Of a stretch of 64,000 nt of DNA, positions 18,368 to 26,168 are shown piece after piece (position 1 is the stretch's first letter; each line of letters begins with the position of its first letter). The notes below the pieces were generated by a model. It worked only from the letters and a program-made list of their open reading frames with translations. It was not told the DNA's origin and searched no databases. A program made the position numbers and the translations under genes. This DNA comes from Sphingomonadaceae bacterium 3R27C6 (GTDB taxonomy: Bacteria; Pseudomonadota; Alphaproteobacteria; Sphingomonadales; Sphingomonadaceae). Location of the stretch: NCBI GenBank assembly GCA_005503215.1, contig SCNS01000022.1, positions 1-64,000 on the forward strand, read 5' to 3'.

Positions 18368-20470
18368 TCAGAACCGGTAGCCGAGCGACGCGACGACATA
18401 GCGGCGATTGCCGCTGAAGCAGTCGCCGAAGGTGCGGCAGGCGGTGAAATAGCTCTTGTCGAAGAGGTTCGAGGCGTTGACCGCCGCAGTCCAGCGGTTC
18501 CAGTCGACCGACACCAGCGCATCAACGAGCGTGTAGGAGGGCGTCGTGATCGCGCTCGTCGGGCCGGTCGAGCGGGTATTGCCGATATGGCGCACGCCCG
18601 CACCGATCCGCAGCAGCGCATCGGCGCCGAGCGGGACCGCCTTCACCGCCCAGAGCGACGCCTGGTCGCGCGGCACGTCGTTGACGCGCGCGCCCTCTTC
18701 ATAGGTGTAGAGGCTTTCGGAAACGCGGGCATTGTTGTGGCTATACGCCGCGGTCAGCTGGAAATTGCCGGGCAGGTCGAACGCGCCCTCGACCTCGAAC
18801 CCTTTGGAGGTCACTTCGCCGGTCTGGAAGACGTTGATCGGGTCGGCGGGGTCGTTGGTCGGGCGGTTCTGCTCGACGATGTCATAATAGGCCGCGGTGA
18901 CGAGAATGCCGCGCTGCGGCTGCCACTTGAGGCCGCCTTCATACTGCCGCCCGCGCGTCGGAACATAGGGCTCGCCGGTGCGCGGATTGATCCCCGAAAC
19001 CGGCTGGAACGCCTCCGAATAGCTGAGGTAGGGCGACAGGCCATGGCCGATCTCGCCGATCAGGCCGACCTTGAAGGTCCACGCCGTATCGACGACCGCC
19101 GGGGCGCCTTCGGTCTTCGACCGCGCGCGGTCGTGGCGCACGCCAGCGACCAGCGTGACGCGGTCGGCATAGCGGATCTGGTCCTGGACATAGACGCCAA
19201 GCTGCGTGTTGCGCTGGTTGGGCAGCGCGGCATAGGGCAGCACGTCCGGCGCGACGCCGCTATTGTTCGGGTTATAGGCGTCGACCGGCGTGATGCCGGG
19301 GGTGAACGCGCTGCCGCCCGAGGCGCCGAGCGTTTGCTCGAAATAATTGGTGTAGTCGAGGCCGACGAGGAGCTGGTGGCTGAACGGTCCGGTGTCGAAG
19401 GTCAGCCGCGCGTTCGTGTCGCTGGTAAAGATCTTGCCGTGCGGCTTGGTCTGATAGGCGTAGCGATGCAGCGTGCGGCCCGTTTCGGCGGTGCCGTCGA
19501 TGAACGGATTGGCCGGGTTCGAATAGACGTCGGGATAAAGCTCGCGGAAGGTCGCCTTGGCGTCGGTGTAACGCGCCCGCGCGCTGAGGCTGAGCAGGTC
19601 GGAAACCCGCTGGTCGACGATGAGCGTCGCCGACAGCGTGCGCTGGCGGAGCGTGTCATAATCCTTGTCGCCAAGGAAGGTGCGGTTGCTCAGCCGCCGC
19701 GCGTCACTGGGCGCGCCGATCGCCGATACGACGGGAAGGAACTGTTGGCTCGATGCCGAGCGGTCGCGCTGGTAGAGGCCGATCAGCGTCACATTGGTGT
19801 CGGGACCCGGCCGCCAGCTCAGCGACGGCTGGACGAGCACACGATTGTCGTCGAGCAGCCGCGTTTGCTGGCCCGCGTCGCGCACGACCGCGACGATGCG
19901 GCCGGCGAGCGTATCGCCGCCGAGCGGGCCGGTCAGGTCGACCACCGCCTGCTTGCGGTCCCACGATCCATATTCGATCCGCGCGCTGCCGCCCGCTTCG
20001 AACTCGGGGCGCTTGCTGACGCTGTTGATGATGCCGCCGTTGGATGCCTGACCGTAAAGGACCGACGACGGGCCGCGCAGCACTTCGACGCGCGACAGCG
20101 TGTCGACCGCGGCGCGGGCGAAGGGCGCGAAGGTATAGAGGCTGCGCATCCCGTCGAGGAACTGGACGGGCGCGAGTCCGCGCACGACGCTCGCGTCGCC
20201 GCGCGTGTCGAGGCCATAGGCTTCGCCGGTGACGCCCGCCGAATAGCGGAGCGTTTCCTGCAAATTGAGCGCGCCGCGGTCGCGGAAAAGCTCTTCGGTG
20301 ACGACGCTGATCGCCTGCGGGGTTTCGACGAGCGGCGTGTCGCTCTTGGTCGCGGTGACGGCTCGGTCGGCGGTGACGGTGATCTCTGCGTTGGTCTGGC
20401 TTTCCTGCGCCTGCGCGGCGCCCGTCCAGGCCACCGTCACCAGCAAAGCATTGATCATTTTATATTTCAT
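18368..20470 (-). CDS. TonB-dependent siderophore receptor
   Basis: An outer-membrane ferric-siderophore receptor of 700 residues. The ATG at 20470 follows a GGAGG site, six bases away, and opens a signal peptide (MKYKMINALLVTVAWTGAAQAQ). TonB box (EITVTADR), plug with TPLVETPQAISVVTEELFRDRG and EVLRGPSSVLYGQASNGGIINSV, then a 22-strand-type barrel ending GNRRYVVASLGYRF. This plug pattern is the siderophore-receptor subfamily (FhuA/FpvA-like). It is first in an operon with a PepSY membrane protein. Two inverted repeats upstream (GCGAATGATCGC and TGCAACCCATTTGCA) could be Fur sites, which fits iron control. Confidence 0.93.
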   Translation of the reverse strand: MKYKMINALLVTVAWTGAAQAQESQTNAEITVTADRAVTATKSDTPLVETPQAISVVTEELFRDRGALNLQETLRYSAGVTGEAYGLDTRGDASVVRGLAPVQFLDGMRSLYTFAPFARAAVDTLSRVEVLRGPSSVLYGQASNGGIINSVSKRPEFEAGGSARIEYGSWDRKQAVVDLTGPLGGDTLAGRIVAVVRDAGQQTRLLDDNRVLVQPSLSWRPGPDTNVTLIGLYQRDRSASSQQFLPVVSAIGAPSDARRLSNRTFLGDKDYDTLRQRTLSATLIVDQRVSDLLSLSARARYTDAKATFRELYPDVYSNPANPFIDGTAETGRTLHRYAYQTKPHGKIFTSDTNARLTFDTGPFSHQLLVGLDYTNYFEQTLGASGGSAFTPGITPVDAYNPNNSGVAPDVLPYAALPNQRNTQLGVYVQDQIRYADRVTLVAGVRHDRARSKTEGAPAVVDTAWTFKVGLIGEIGHGLSPYLSYSEAFQPVSGINPRTGEPYVPTRGRQYEGGLKWQPQRGILVTAAYYDIVEQNRPTNDPADPINVFQTGEVTSKGFEVEGAFDLPGNFQLTAAYSHNNARVSESLYTYEEGARVNDVPRDQASLWAVKAVPLGADALLRIGAGVRHIGNTRSTGPTSAITTPSYTLVDALVSVDWNRWTAAVNASNLFDKSYFTACRTFGDCFSGNRRYVVASLGYRF

Positions 20471-20502
20471 CGCGAACCTCCAATATGGGAAGCGCGCTAG
20501 AC

Positions 20503-20532
20503 GCGAATGATCGCTACTGCAACCCATTTGCA
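20503..20532 (-). promoter_or_regulatory. Candidate Fur box pair upstream of the siderophore receptor
   Basis: GCGAATGATCGC (20503-20514) and TGCAACCCATTTGCA (20518-20532) are adjacent inverted repeats 33-62 bases upstream of the receptor start. Alphaproteobacterial Fur sites are GC-richer than the enterobacterial box and often carry GCGA/TCGC or TGCAA/TTGCA arms. This assignment is by resemblance and gene context only. Confidence 0.35.
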
Positions 20533-20652
20533 AGAACACGATCTGCCGGCCGGGAAGATCGCGCGTTGAGCGTGCGACCGAGCAATCCGCAACCGGACCA
20601 AGCTGGCCCCTCCGCCTGATGAACAGGCTTGGTGGAGCCGGACAGGAAGGGA

Positions 20653-21582
20653 TCAATAGGCTTTTCGATCCGGGTGCGCCAATTCGGCTTCCGAAGGCCA
20701 ATGGCCCTGCGGATTTTCCCGAACGATCTCGGTCAGCAGCGCCTTTGCGCCCCTCTCGTCGCCGGCAAAGCGGCGTTCCATCGCGATCGCGAATTTGATC
20801 GTGCTGTCGCGCGTGTCCTTGAAACCGGCGGGGTCGAGGCGACCCTGCATGATCTGGACCGCCTGATAGTAAGTGAAATTCTCGATCAGCTTGAGCCCCG
20901 GCTCGATCTCGTTGATCGCGGCTCGCGCTTTGTCGTGCTGGCCCATCTTGCGATACGCGAGATAGGTCCAATAAGCGGTTCCGATGTGCATGTCGTCGCG
21001 TGTGAAGTCGGGCATCACGGCGAGTGATTTGGCCATGCCGTCGACGACTGCGGGATAGTCGCCGGTCGCGAAACTGGTCTGTGCATGATAATAAAGGATG
21101 TTGCCGCGATAAGTGCTGATCGTGAGGCCGATCGGGTTGGGCATGCCGTCGGGTTCGAAACTGTCGGGCGTATCGCCCATCAATTCCAGTGCTTTCTTAT
21201 AATCGGCGAGCGCTTCCTTGAAACGGCGCGCGCGCGTGAGGTCGCGGGCGCGGAAGCGGTAGAGCTTGTAGCTGTTCGGAAATTGTTCGATCCCGGCGCT
21301 GAAGGCATCGACCGCGTCGCAGATGCGCCCCGCATAGTCGAGCCGGCGGCCGTACCAGATATGGCTGTCCTCGCGGTCCGGCGCGATACGCAGCGCCGCT
21401 TCGGCGATCGCGATATCTTCGTCGAGAATCTTTTGCGTTGCAGCCGGATATTTCGGCACTGTCAGCGGCGTGCCGATCAGGCTGGTCGCGCAATTCCCCG
21501 CGTCGGCGCCAGGGACGTTCGCCGACGCAGGGGCTGCCGTCAGCAGCAAGGCAAGGGTGAGGGCGGAAATGCGGGGGCTCAT
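20653..21582 (-). CDS. Exported tetratricopeptide-repeat protein
   Basis: A 309-residue protein with a signal peptide (MSPRISALTLALLLTAAPASA). It contains helical TPR-like repeats: HIWYGRRLDYAGRICDAVDAFSAGIEQFPNSYKLYRFRARDL (about 90-130), RFKEALADYKKALEL, then YYHAQTSFATGDYPAVVDGMAKSL. The ATG overlaps the dipeptidase stop (ATGA), so the two proteins are made together. A second exported TPR protein with the same FPNSxKLxRxRAxR motif lies at 29.1 kb in the divergent operon. Likely a periplasmic scaffold for the peptide-utilisation enzymes, by inference; no enzymatic motif is visible. Confidence 0.85.
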   Translation of the reverse strand: MSPRISALTLALLLTAAPASANVPGADAGNCATSLIGTPLTVPKYPAATQKILDEDIAIAEAALRIAPDREDSHIWYGRRLDYAGRICDAVDAFSAGIEQFPNSYKLYRFRARDLTRARRFKEALADYKKALELMGDTPDSFEPDGMPNPIGLTISTYRGNILYYHAQTSFATGDYPAVVDGMAKSLAVMPDFTRDDMHIGTAYWTYLAYRKMGQHDKARAAINEIEPGLKLIENFTYYQAVQIMQGRLDPAGFKDTRDSTIKFAIAMERRFAGDERGAKALLTEIVRENPQGHWPSEAELAHPDRKAY

Positions 21583-22643
21583 CCGATCACCTCCTGATAG
21601 ATGCGGCGGACATTCGTCCCCATGATCTTCTCGACCGTGCTTGTCGGATAGCCGAGCTTGCGCACGCCGTCCCACACCACCTCCATGCGCCGCGGGCCGT
21701 TGAGTTCGTTGATGAACAAAGGCCAGTCGGGCTCGTGGAAATTGGCGCCCTCCTCGCGCTTCAACTCGGCGATGTAGGCGTCGGTCATCTCGACGACGCG
21801 GTGGTCGCGGTCGCTGCCGATCGCGACATGGTCGGCGCCCATCACCTTCACCGCATGGTCGATATGGCGGAAATATTCGGGCAGCGCGTCGTCGCGCTTC
21901 GTCGTCAGGAACGGCCGCATCTGGCAGATGCCGGCGACCCCGCCCTTGTCGGCGAGCAGGCGCAGGTTCGCGTCGGTCGTGTTGCGGACATTGCTGTGCA
22001 CCGCCATGCACGCGGTGTGCGAGACGATCACGGGGGTCTTCGACGCAGCGATCGTGTCGGTCATCGTCGCCATGTTCGAATGCGACAGGTCGATCAGCAT
22101 GCGGCGCTCGTTCATGCGGCCGACGAGGTCGCGCCCGAAATGGGTGAGGCCGTTGGCGCCGAGTTCCTTGCACCCCGCGCCCGCCCAATTCTGGTCGTTA
22201 TAGGTGATCTGCGCCGACCGCACGCCGAGCTTGTGGAACAGGTCGACATTGTCGAGGTCGCGTCCGAACTGGGTGCTGTTCTGGAAGAGGTAGAAGATCG
22301 CGAGCTGGCCGTTCGCCCGCGCGGCGTCGATGTCGCTGGTCTTCGTCGCCTTCAGGAACAGCTCGGGGTGCTTCGCGATATGCGCGTCATGGTCGAGCAC
22401 CGCCTGCACGGCCTCTTCATAGGCCTGCCCCTCATAGACCTTGGGATCGCAGAGCGTGACGGTGATCGCATCGAGCCCGCTGGCGCGCATCTGGCCGATC
22501 AGCGCCGCGTCATATTCGAAGCGCACCTCGCCCATCGCGTCGAAGGTGAGGGGGCGCGTCTTCGCTCGTGCCGCCGCCGCGGGCGCGAACGCCATCGCGG
22601 CCGACAAGGCCGCCCCCGACAGGATGAAATTCCGTCTGTCCAT
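21579..22643 (-). CDS. Membrane dipeptidase family (peptidase M19), atypical metal site
   Basis: A Tat-exported protein of 354 residues (MDRRNFILSGAALSAAMAFAP). It has the M19 renal-dipeptidase barrel with LIDLSHSN and VSHTACMA (two His ligands, about 185-210) and GSDRDH (about 275). Canonical M19 enzymes also use an N-terminal DGHND motif and a bridging Glu. Here the N-terminal position reads FDAMGEVRF, and the expected Glu segment reads IFYLFQNS. The site is therefore changed, as in some proteobacterial relatives. Family members cleave dipeptides, including those with a D residue at the C-terminal side. It is downstream of an XRE-cupin regulator and overlaps the TPR gene. Confidence 0.88.
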   Translation of the reverse strand: MDRRNFILSGAALSAAMAFAPAAAARAKTRPLTFDAMGEVRFEYDAALIGQMRASGLDAITVTLCDPKVYEGQAYEEAVQAVLDHDAHIAKHPELFLKATKTSDIDAARANGQLAIFYLFQNSTQFGRDLDNVDLFHKLGVRSAQITYNDQNWAGAGCKELGANGLTHFGRDLVGRMNERRMLIDLSHSNMATMTDTIAASKTPVIVSHTACMAVHSNVRNTTDANLRLLADKGGVAGICQMRPFLTTKRDDALPEYFRHIDHAVKVMGADHVAIGSDRDHRVVEMTDAYIAELKREEGANFHEPDWPLFINELNGPRRMEVVWDGVRKLGYPTSTVEKIMGTNVRRIYQEVIG

Positions 22644-22655
22644 CGCTTCGCCCTC

Positions 22656-22672
22656 TCCAATTCTCTATTGGA
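22656..22672 (-). promoter_or_regulatory. TCCAAT-TCTCT-ATTGGA inverted repeat before the M19 gene
   Basis: This 6-5-6 perfect inverted repeat lies 13-29 bases upstream of the dipeptidase start, overlapping the ribosome-binding region. GGAAA elements follow (22670-22674 and 22690-22694). It may be a regulator site or a leader hairpin that masks translation. Confidence 0.35.
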
Positions 22673-22733
22673 AAGAAATTAGCGTATCGGAAAATTATTG
22701 CAAGCCCGATGATCGGGGCGGGTGCGCGGGCGC

Positions 22734-23357
22734 TCAGCCGGTGTTGACCCACAGCACGACGGCGTCTTCCTCGCTCGTCGAATAGGCGGCGTGCTGCATA
22801 CTGCTGTTGATATAGATGCTGTCGCCGACGCCGAGATATGCGGGCTCATAATGCTCGGTCTGAAAGCAGATTTCGCCTTCGAGCACATAGAGGAACTCTT
22901 CGCCGCTGTGCTGCGACCAGCTCTTGAAATCCTCGAGGCTGCGCGCCTTGATCGTCGTGACGAACGGCAGGATCTTCTTGTTCTTGAGCTCGGCGGCGAT
23001 CAGCCGGTGGCGGTAGACCGCGGTTTCCATCAGGCGGCCCGCGCCGTCCATCGTGACGCTGCGCCTGCCCGCGGCATCCTGCCCCGAATTGCTCGCGAAC
23101 AATTCGGTGATGTCGATGTCGAAGCCGGTCGCGAGTTTCTGCACGACGTCGAACGTCGGCGACATCTGGTCATTCTCGATCTTCGACAATGTCGAGGCGG
23201 CAAGCGCGGTCAGCCGCCCCGCATCCTCCAGCGTCATCCCGCGTTCCTTGCGCAATTGGCGCAATCGCTCGCCCAGGTGAAAGCCTTCGGATCGAGGCCG
23301 CTTCGCGGTACGAACGGCACCCAAAACTTCCGGCTCGTCTCCATTTCTGGGCGGCAT
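22734..23357 (-). CDS. XRE-family regulator with C-terminal cupin domain
   Basis: A 207-residue regulator. The chosen ATG (MPPRNGDEPEV) has a GGAG site; upstream in-frame starts lack one. The helix-turn-helix lies at about 31-85 (LGERLRQLRKERGMTLEDAGRLTALAASTLSKIENDQMSP), and the cupin at about 135-205 (HSGEEFLYVLEGEICFQTE, LGVGDSIYINSSMQHAAY). Such proteins sense a small metabolite in the cupin and often control the adjacent amino-acid or peptide genes. It lies between the TonB receptor and the M19 gene. Its probable targets carry GGAAAT/ATTTCC elements. A second regulator of the same architecture is encoded at 41.6 kb. Confidence 0.92.
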   Translation of the reverse strand: MPPRNGDEPEVLGAVRTAKRPRSEGFHLGERLRQLRKERGMTLEDAGRLTALAASTLSKIENDQMSPTFDVVQKLATGFDIDITELFASNSGQDAAGRRSVTMDGAGRLMETAVYRHRLIAAELKNKKILPFVTTIKARSLEDFKSWSQHSGEEFLYVLEGEICFQTEHYEPAYLGVGDSIYINSSMQHAAYSTSEEDAVVLWVNTG

Positions 23358-23480
23358 AAATCTCCAATCCTTCACTTGCTCGAGATCGCATGGCATCGGC
23401 CGATGGGGACGGCTGGGGGAAGAGGTCCGGCCAATCAGCCGCCGCCATCTATAAGGCACAAATTTCCGATAGGCTACGAT

Positions 23481-23503
23481 ATTGGCATATCCGCTATGCC
23501 AAT
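23481..23503. promoter_or_regulatory. 9-bp inverted repeat upstream of the XRE-cupin gene
   Basis: ATTGGCATA and TATGCCAAT are perfect complements around TCCGC. The repeat lies 124 bases upstream of the regulator start and 48 bases after the receptor stop. No T-run follows on the minus strand. It is more likely an operator than a terminator, possibly for autoregulation. Confidence 0.45.
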
Positions 23504-23550
23504 GCCGTATGTGCCCACCGGAAATACGCGTCGATCTCTAACAGACGAGA

Positions 23551-25992
23551 TCAGAATTTATACTTAGCATTCAAATAATAGAAGCCGCCGGCGACCCCGA
23601 ATACACTGTGATTGTCATAGATCAGGCCGGCGCGGGCGCGCGCAGGGCCGCGGCCCGGCGGGAAGATGTTGAAGATGTTGCGTGCGCCGACGCTCAGCTC
23701 GACATCCTGAATGCCCGAATAGGTCACTTCGGCGTCGAACAAAGTCACCGCCTTGCGCGGCAGGAAGGTCGCGCCATCGAGGCGGCGCCACGCGCCATAA
23801 TGGATCGCGCGCGCCATGAAGCCGAAATCGCCGACCTTGGTCGTCGCCGAGAAATTGCCGCGCCAGCGCGGCGTGCCGCGTTCGAACTCGGTCACGATCG
23901 CGGGGCTGAAGCCCGGGGGCGGGGCGCCGCGCAGATGCTGTTCATTATAGTTCACGGCAAGGCTGAAATCGGTCGAGGCATTGTCCGACCAGCTGTGGCG
24001 ATAGGTGCTCACCAGGTCGAAACCGCGCACGCGCGTGTCCATCTCGTTCTGGAAATAGCGCACCTGCTGGATGTCCGCGCCATTGGGGAAATTGATCGCG
24101 GCCAGCGCGGCGCGCTCGGCGGCGGTGGTGTTCCGCGACGGCGTCAGCAACAGGCGATCGTCGACGTCGATCTGATAGAAATCGAGCGTGGTCAGGAAAC
24201 CGTCGAGGCCGGTGAAGACGACGCCCGCCGACATGTTGAACGAGGTTTCGGGCGTCAGCGCCTCTGAACCGAAGACCCGTGCCGCGGGCGACCCCGGAAC
24301 CAGTACGGCATCGAGGATGAAGCCGCCGACGCCGTCGAGCTGCGAGGTCAGGCTGGTGCCGAACACCTGGCCAGCCGCCGGCGCGCGGAAGCCGGTGCTG
24401 ACCGAACCGCGGAGCGCAAAGGCATCGCTCAGCTCGAAGCGCGTCGAGGCCTTGTAGCTGAAATTGTCGCCGAACTGGTCATAATCCTCGTAGCGGGCGG
24501 CGGCCGACAGGTTCCACCAGGGCGTGATGTCGGCATCGATTTCGCCGAACACGGCATAGCTGTTCGAATCGAAGCTGCCGGCGAATTCGGGCGAGAAACC
24601 CTGGAAACCGTTCGAGCCCGCGGGCAGGTCCCGCAGCGGACCCGTCGTGTAGCTCGCAACGTCGCCCTCGCCGATGACATAGGTTTCCTTGCGATGGCTG
24701 GCGCCGGCAAACACAAGGATGTCGTTGCTCAGCTCATAGGAGACTTCGGCGTCGAACTGGATTTCGCGCTGGGTGAGCGAACCGGGCTTGAACGCGGTCG
24801 GCGACTTGACGCCCATCGACGCGTTGATCGTGCCGGTGATCGAATAATCGACCGTGTTCGTGCCGTAGCGCGCCGACAGGTCCCAGGTCAGCGGGCCCTC
24901 CTGATCGCGGAGGCCAACGAGAGCGCTGAAATCTTCGAGGTGGCCGCGGAATTCCGGCGTGAAGCCGCCCGGATAGACGGCGGCAAGGTTGAACAATTCG
25001 GGGTGCGCGGGCGTCAGGTCGAACGCCGAATTGGCATAGGTGCCGTGGCGGTTCAGGCCGCCCGCCGTGACGGGCTGGCGCAGGCCGAAGGTGACTGAGC
25101 TCTTGCCCGTCATATAGTTGCCGAAGCTGTAGAGTTCGAGTTCGTCGCTGAGTTCGATGCCGGCGTTCCAAACCGACTTGAACGCCATGTAACGCGGATC
25201 GAGATTGCCCTCGGGATGCTCGGGAATACCGGTAATGCCCATCGCCCGCATCGCTTCGGCGCCGGAGTGGGTGGCCTTTTTGGCATAGGCCTTCGCCTGA
25301 TCGGTATATTGGGCGGCGACGTTGAAATAGGCATTGTCGCCGACCGGAACGGCCAGATGACCCTGAATGTCATAGGTGCGGCCGCCGGACGTATAATATT
25401 CGCCGACCTGCCCGATGATCGAGCCGCCGCTCCTTGCCTTTTTCAGCTCCAGGTTGATCACGCCGGCGATCGCGTCCGAGCCATATTGGGCCGACGCGCC
25501 GTCGCGGAGCACTTCGACGCTCGACAGCGCGATCGGCGGAATGACGTTGAAATCCTGCCCCTGCGAGCCCGAGGTCGAGGCATGGCCGGTGCCGATCTGC
25601 ACGATCGAGGCGCGATGGCGGCGCTTGCCGTTCATCAGCAGCAGCACATGATCGGCGGGCGAGCCGCGCAGCGTGACGGGGCGCACGAACGACGAGCCGT
25701 CGTTGCCCTGCAGGCGCTGCGCGTTGAACGCGGGGACGAGCGTGCGCAGCGCGTCGTTCACGTCCGAATAGCCGGTCGTCGCGATCTGTTCGGGCGCGAT
25801 GACGTCGATCGCGACCGAGCTGTCGGTGATCGAGCGATCCTTGCGGCGCGTACCGATGACGACGATGTCGCTGCCGTCCGCGCTGGTCTCCGCGCCCTCT
25901 TCTTCGGGCGGAGCCGACTGGGCATGCGCCATCGGCGTGATCGCGAATGCGAGAGCCGACGACAACAACAGGCGTGACACGAACTTCGACAT
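23551..25992 (-). CDS. TonB-dependent receptor, probably for peptides
   Basis: An outer-membrane receptor of 813 residues. The ATG at 25992 follows a GGAGGG site and starts a signal peptide (MSKFVSRLLLSSALAFAITPMAHAQ). TonB box DIVVIGTRRKDR, plug TTGYSDVNDALRTLVPAF with QRLQGNDGSSFVRPVTLRG, VEVLRDGASAQYGSDAIAGVINLEL, and a long barrel ending FYYLNAKYKF. The plug is of the type found in sphingomonad and Xanthomonas nutrient receptors. It is divergent from an amidohydrolase gene and upstream of the XRE-cupin and M19 genes; a peptide or amino-acid-derived substrate is inferred from these neighbours. Confidence 0.92.
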   Translation of the reverse strand: MSKFVSRLLLSSALAFAITPMAHAQSAPPEEEGAETSADGSDIVVIGTRRKDRSITDSSVAIDVIAPEQIATTGYSDVNDALRTLVPAFNAQRLQGNDGSSFVRPVTLRGSPADHVLLLMNGKRRHRASIVQIGTGHASTSGSQGQDFNVIPPIALSSVEVLRDGASAQYGSDAIAGVINLELKKARSGGSIIGQVGEYYTSGGRTYDIQGHLAVPVGDNAYFNVAAQYTDQAKAYAKKATHSGAEAMRAMGITGIPEHPEGNLDPRYMAFKSVWNAGIELSDELELYSFGNYMTGKSSVTFGLRQPVTAGGLNRHGTYANSAFDLTPAHPELFNLAAVYPGGFTPEFRGHLEDFSALVGLRDQEGPLTWDLSARYGTNTVDYSITGTINASMGVKSPTAFKPGSLTQREIQFDAEVSYELSNDILVFAGASHRKETYVIGEGDVASYTTGPLRDLPAGSNGFQGFSPEFAGSFDSNSYAVFGEIDADITPWWNLSAAARYEDYDQFGDNFSYKASTRFELSDAFALRGSVSTGFRAPAAGQVFGTSLTSQLDGVGGFILDAVLVPGSPAARVFGSEALTPETSFNMSAGVVFTGLDGFLTTLDFYQIDVDDRLLLTPSRNTTAAERAALAAINFPNGADIQQVRYFQNEMDTRVRGFDLVSTYRHSWSDNASTDFSLAVNYNEQHLRGAPPPGFSPAIVTEFERGTPRWRGNFSATTKVGDFGFMARAIHYGAWRRLDGATFLPRKAVTLFDAEVTYSGIQDVELSVGARNIFNIFPPGRGPARARAGLIYDNHSVFGVAGGFYYLNAKYKF

Positions 25993-26022
25993 TTTTCCCT
26001 CCTTTTGGACCCGTTTCCCCAC

Positions 26023-26042
26023 CGGAAATTCGTTGATTTCCG
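26023..26042. promoter_or_regulatory. CGGAAAT...ATTTCCG operator in the divergent promoter
   Basis: CGGAAAT (26023-26029) and ATTTCCG (26036-26042) form a 7-6-7 inverted repeat between the receptor and the amidohydrolase. More ATTTCC-like elements follow at about 26054-26070. Similar GGAAA(T) half-sites occur upstream of the XRE-cupin and M19 genes, so this is a candidate site for that regulator. Confidence 0.45.
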
Positions 26043-26168
26043 CAATGTGTCGTAATTTCCAGAATTTTCCTATCATAAAAATTCTTGCTCAACTAGCAAA
26101 AACTTCCTATGCGAATGGGGAGTGCTGCAGGGGCGGCCTCGCGGCGTGGGCCGGCGGGAGAATTTCGC

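Noticed and set aside
18137..20500. A 787-codon plus-strand frame opposite the siderophore receptor
   Set aside because: Antisense shadow; the minus strand is an unmistakable receptor.
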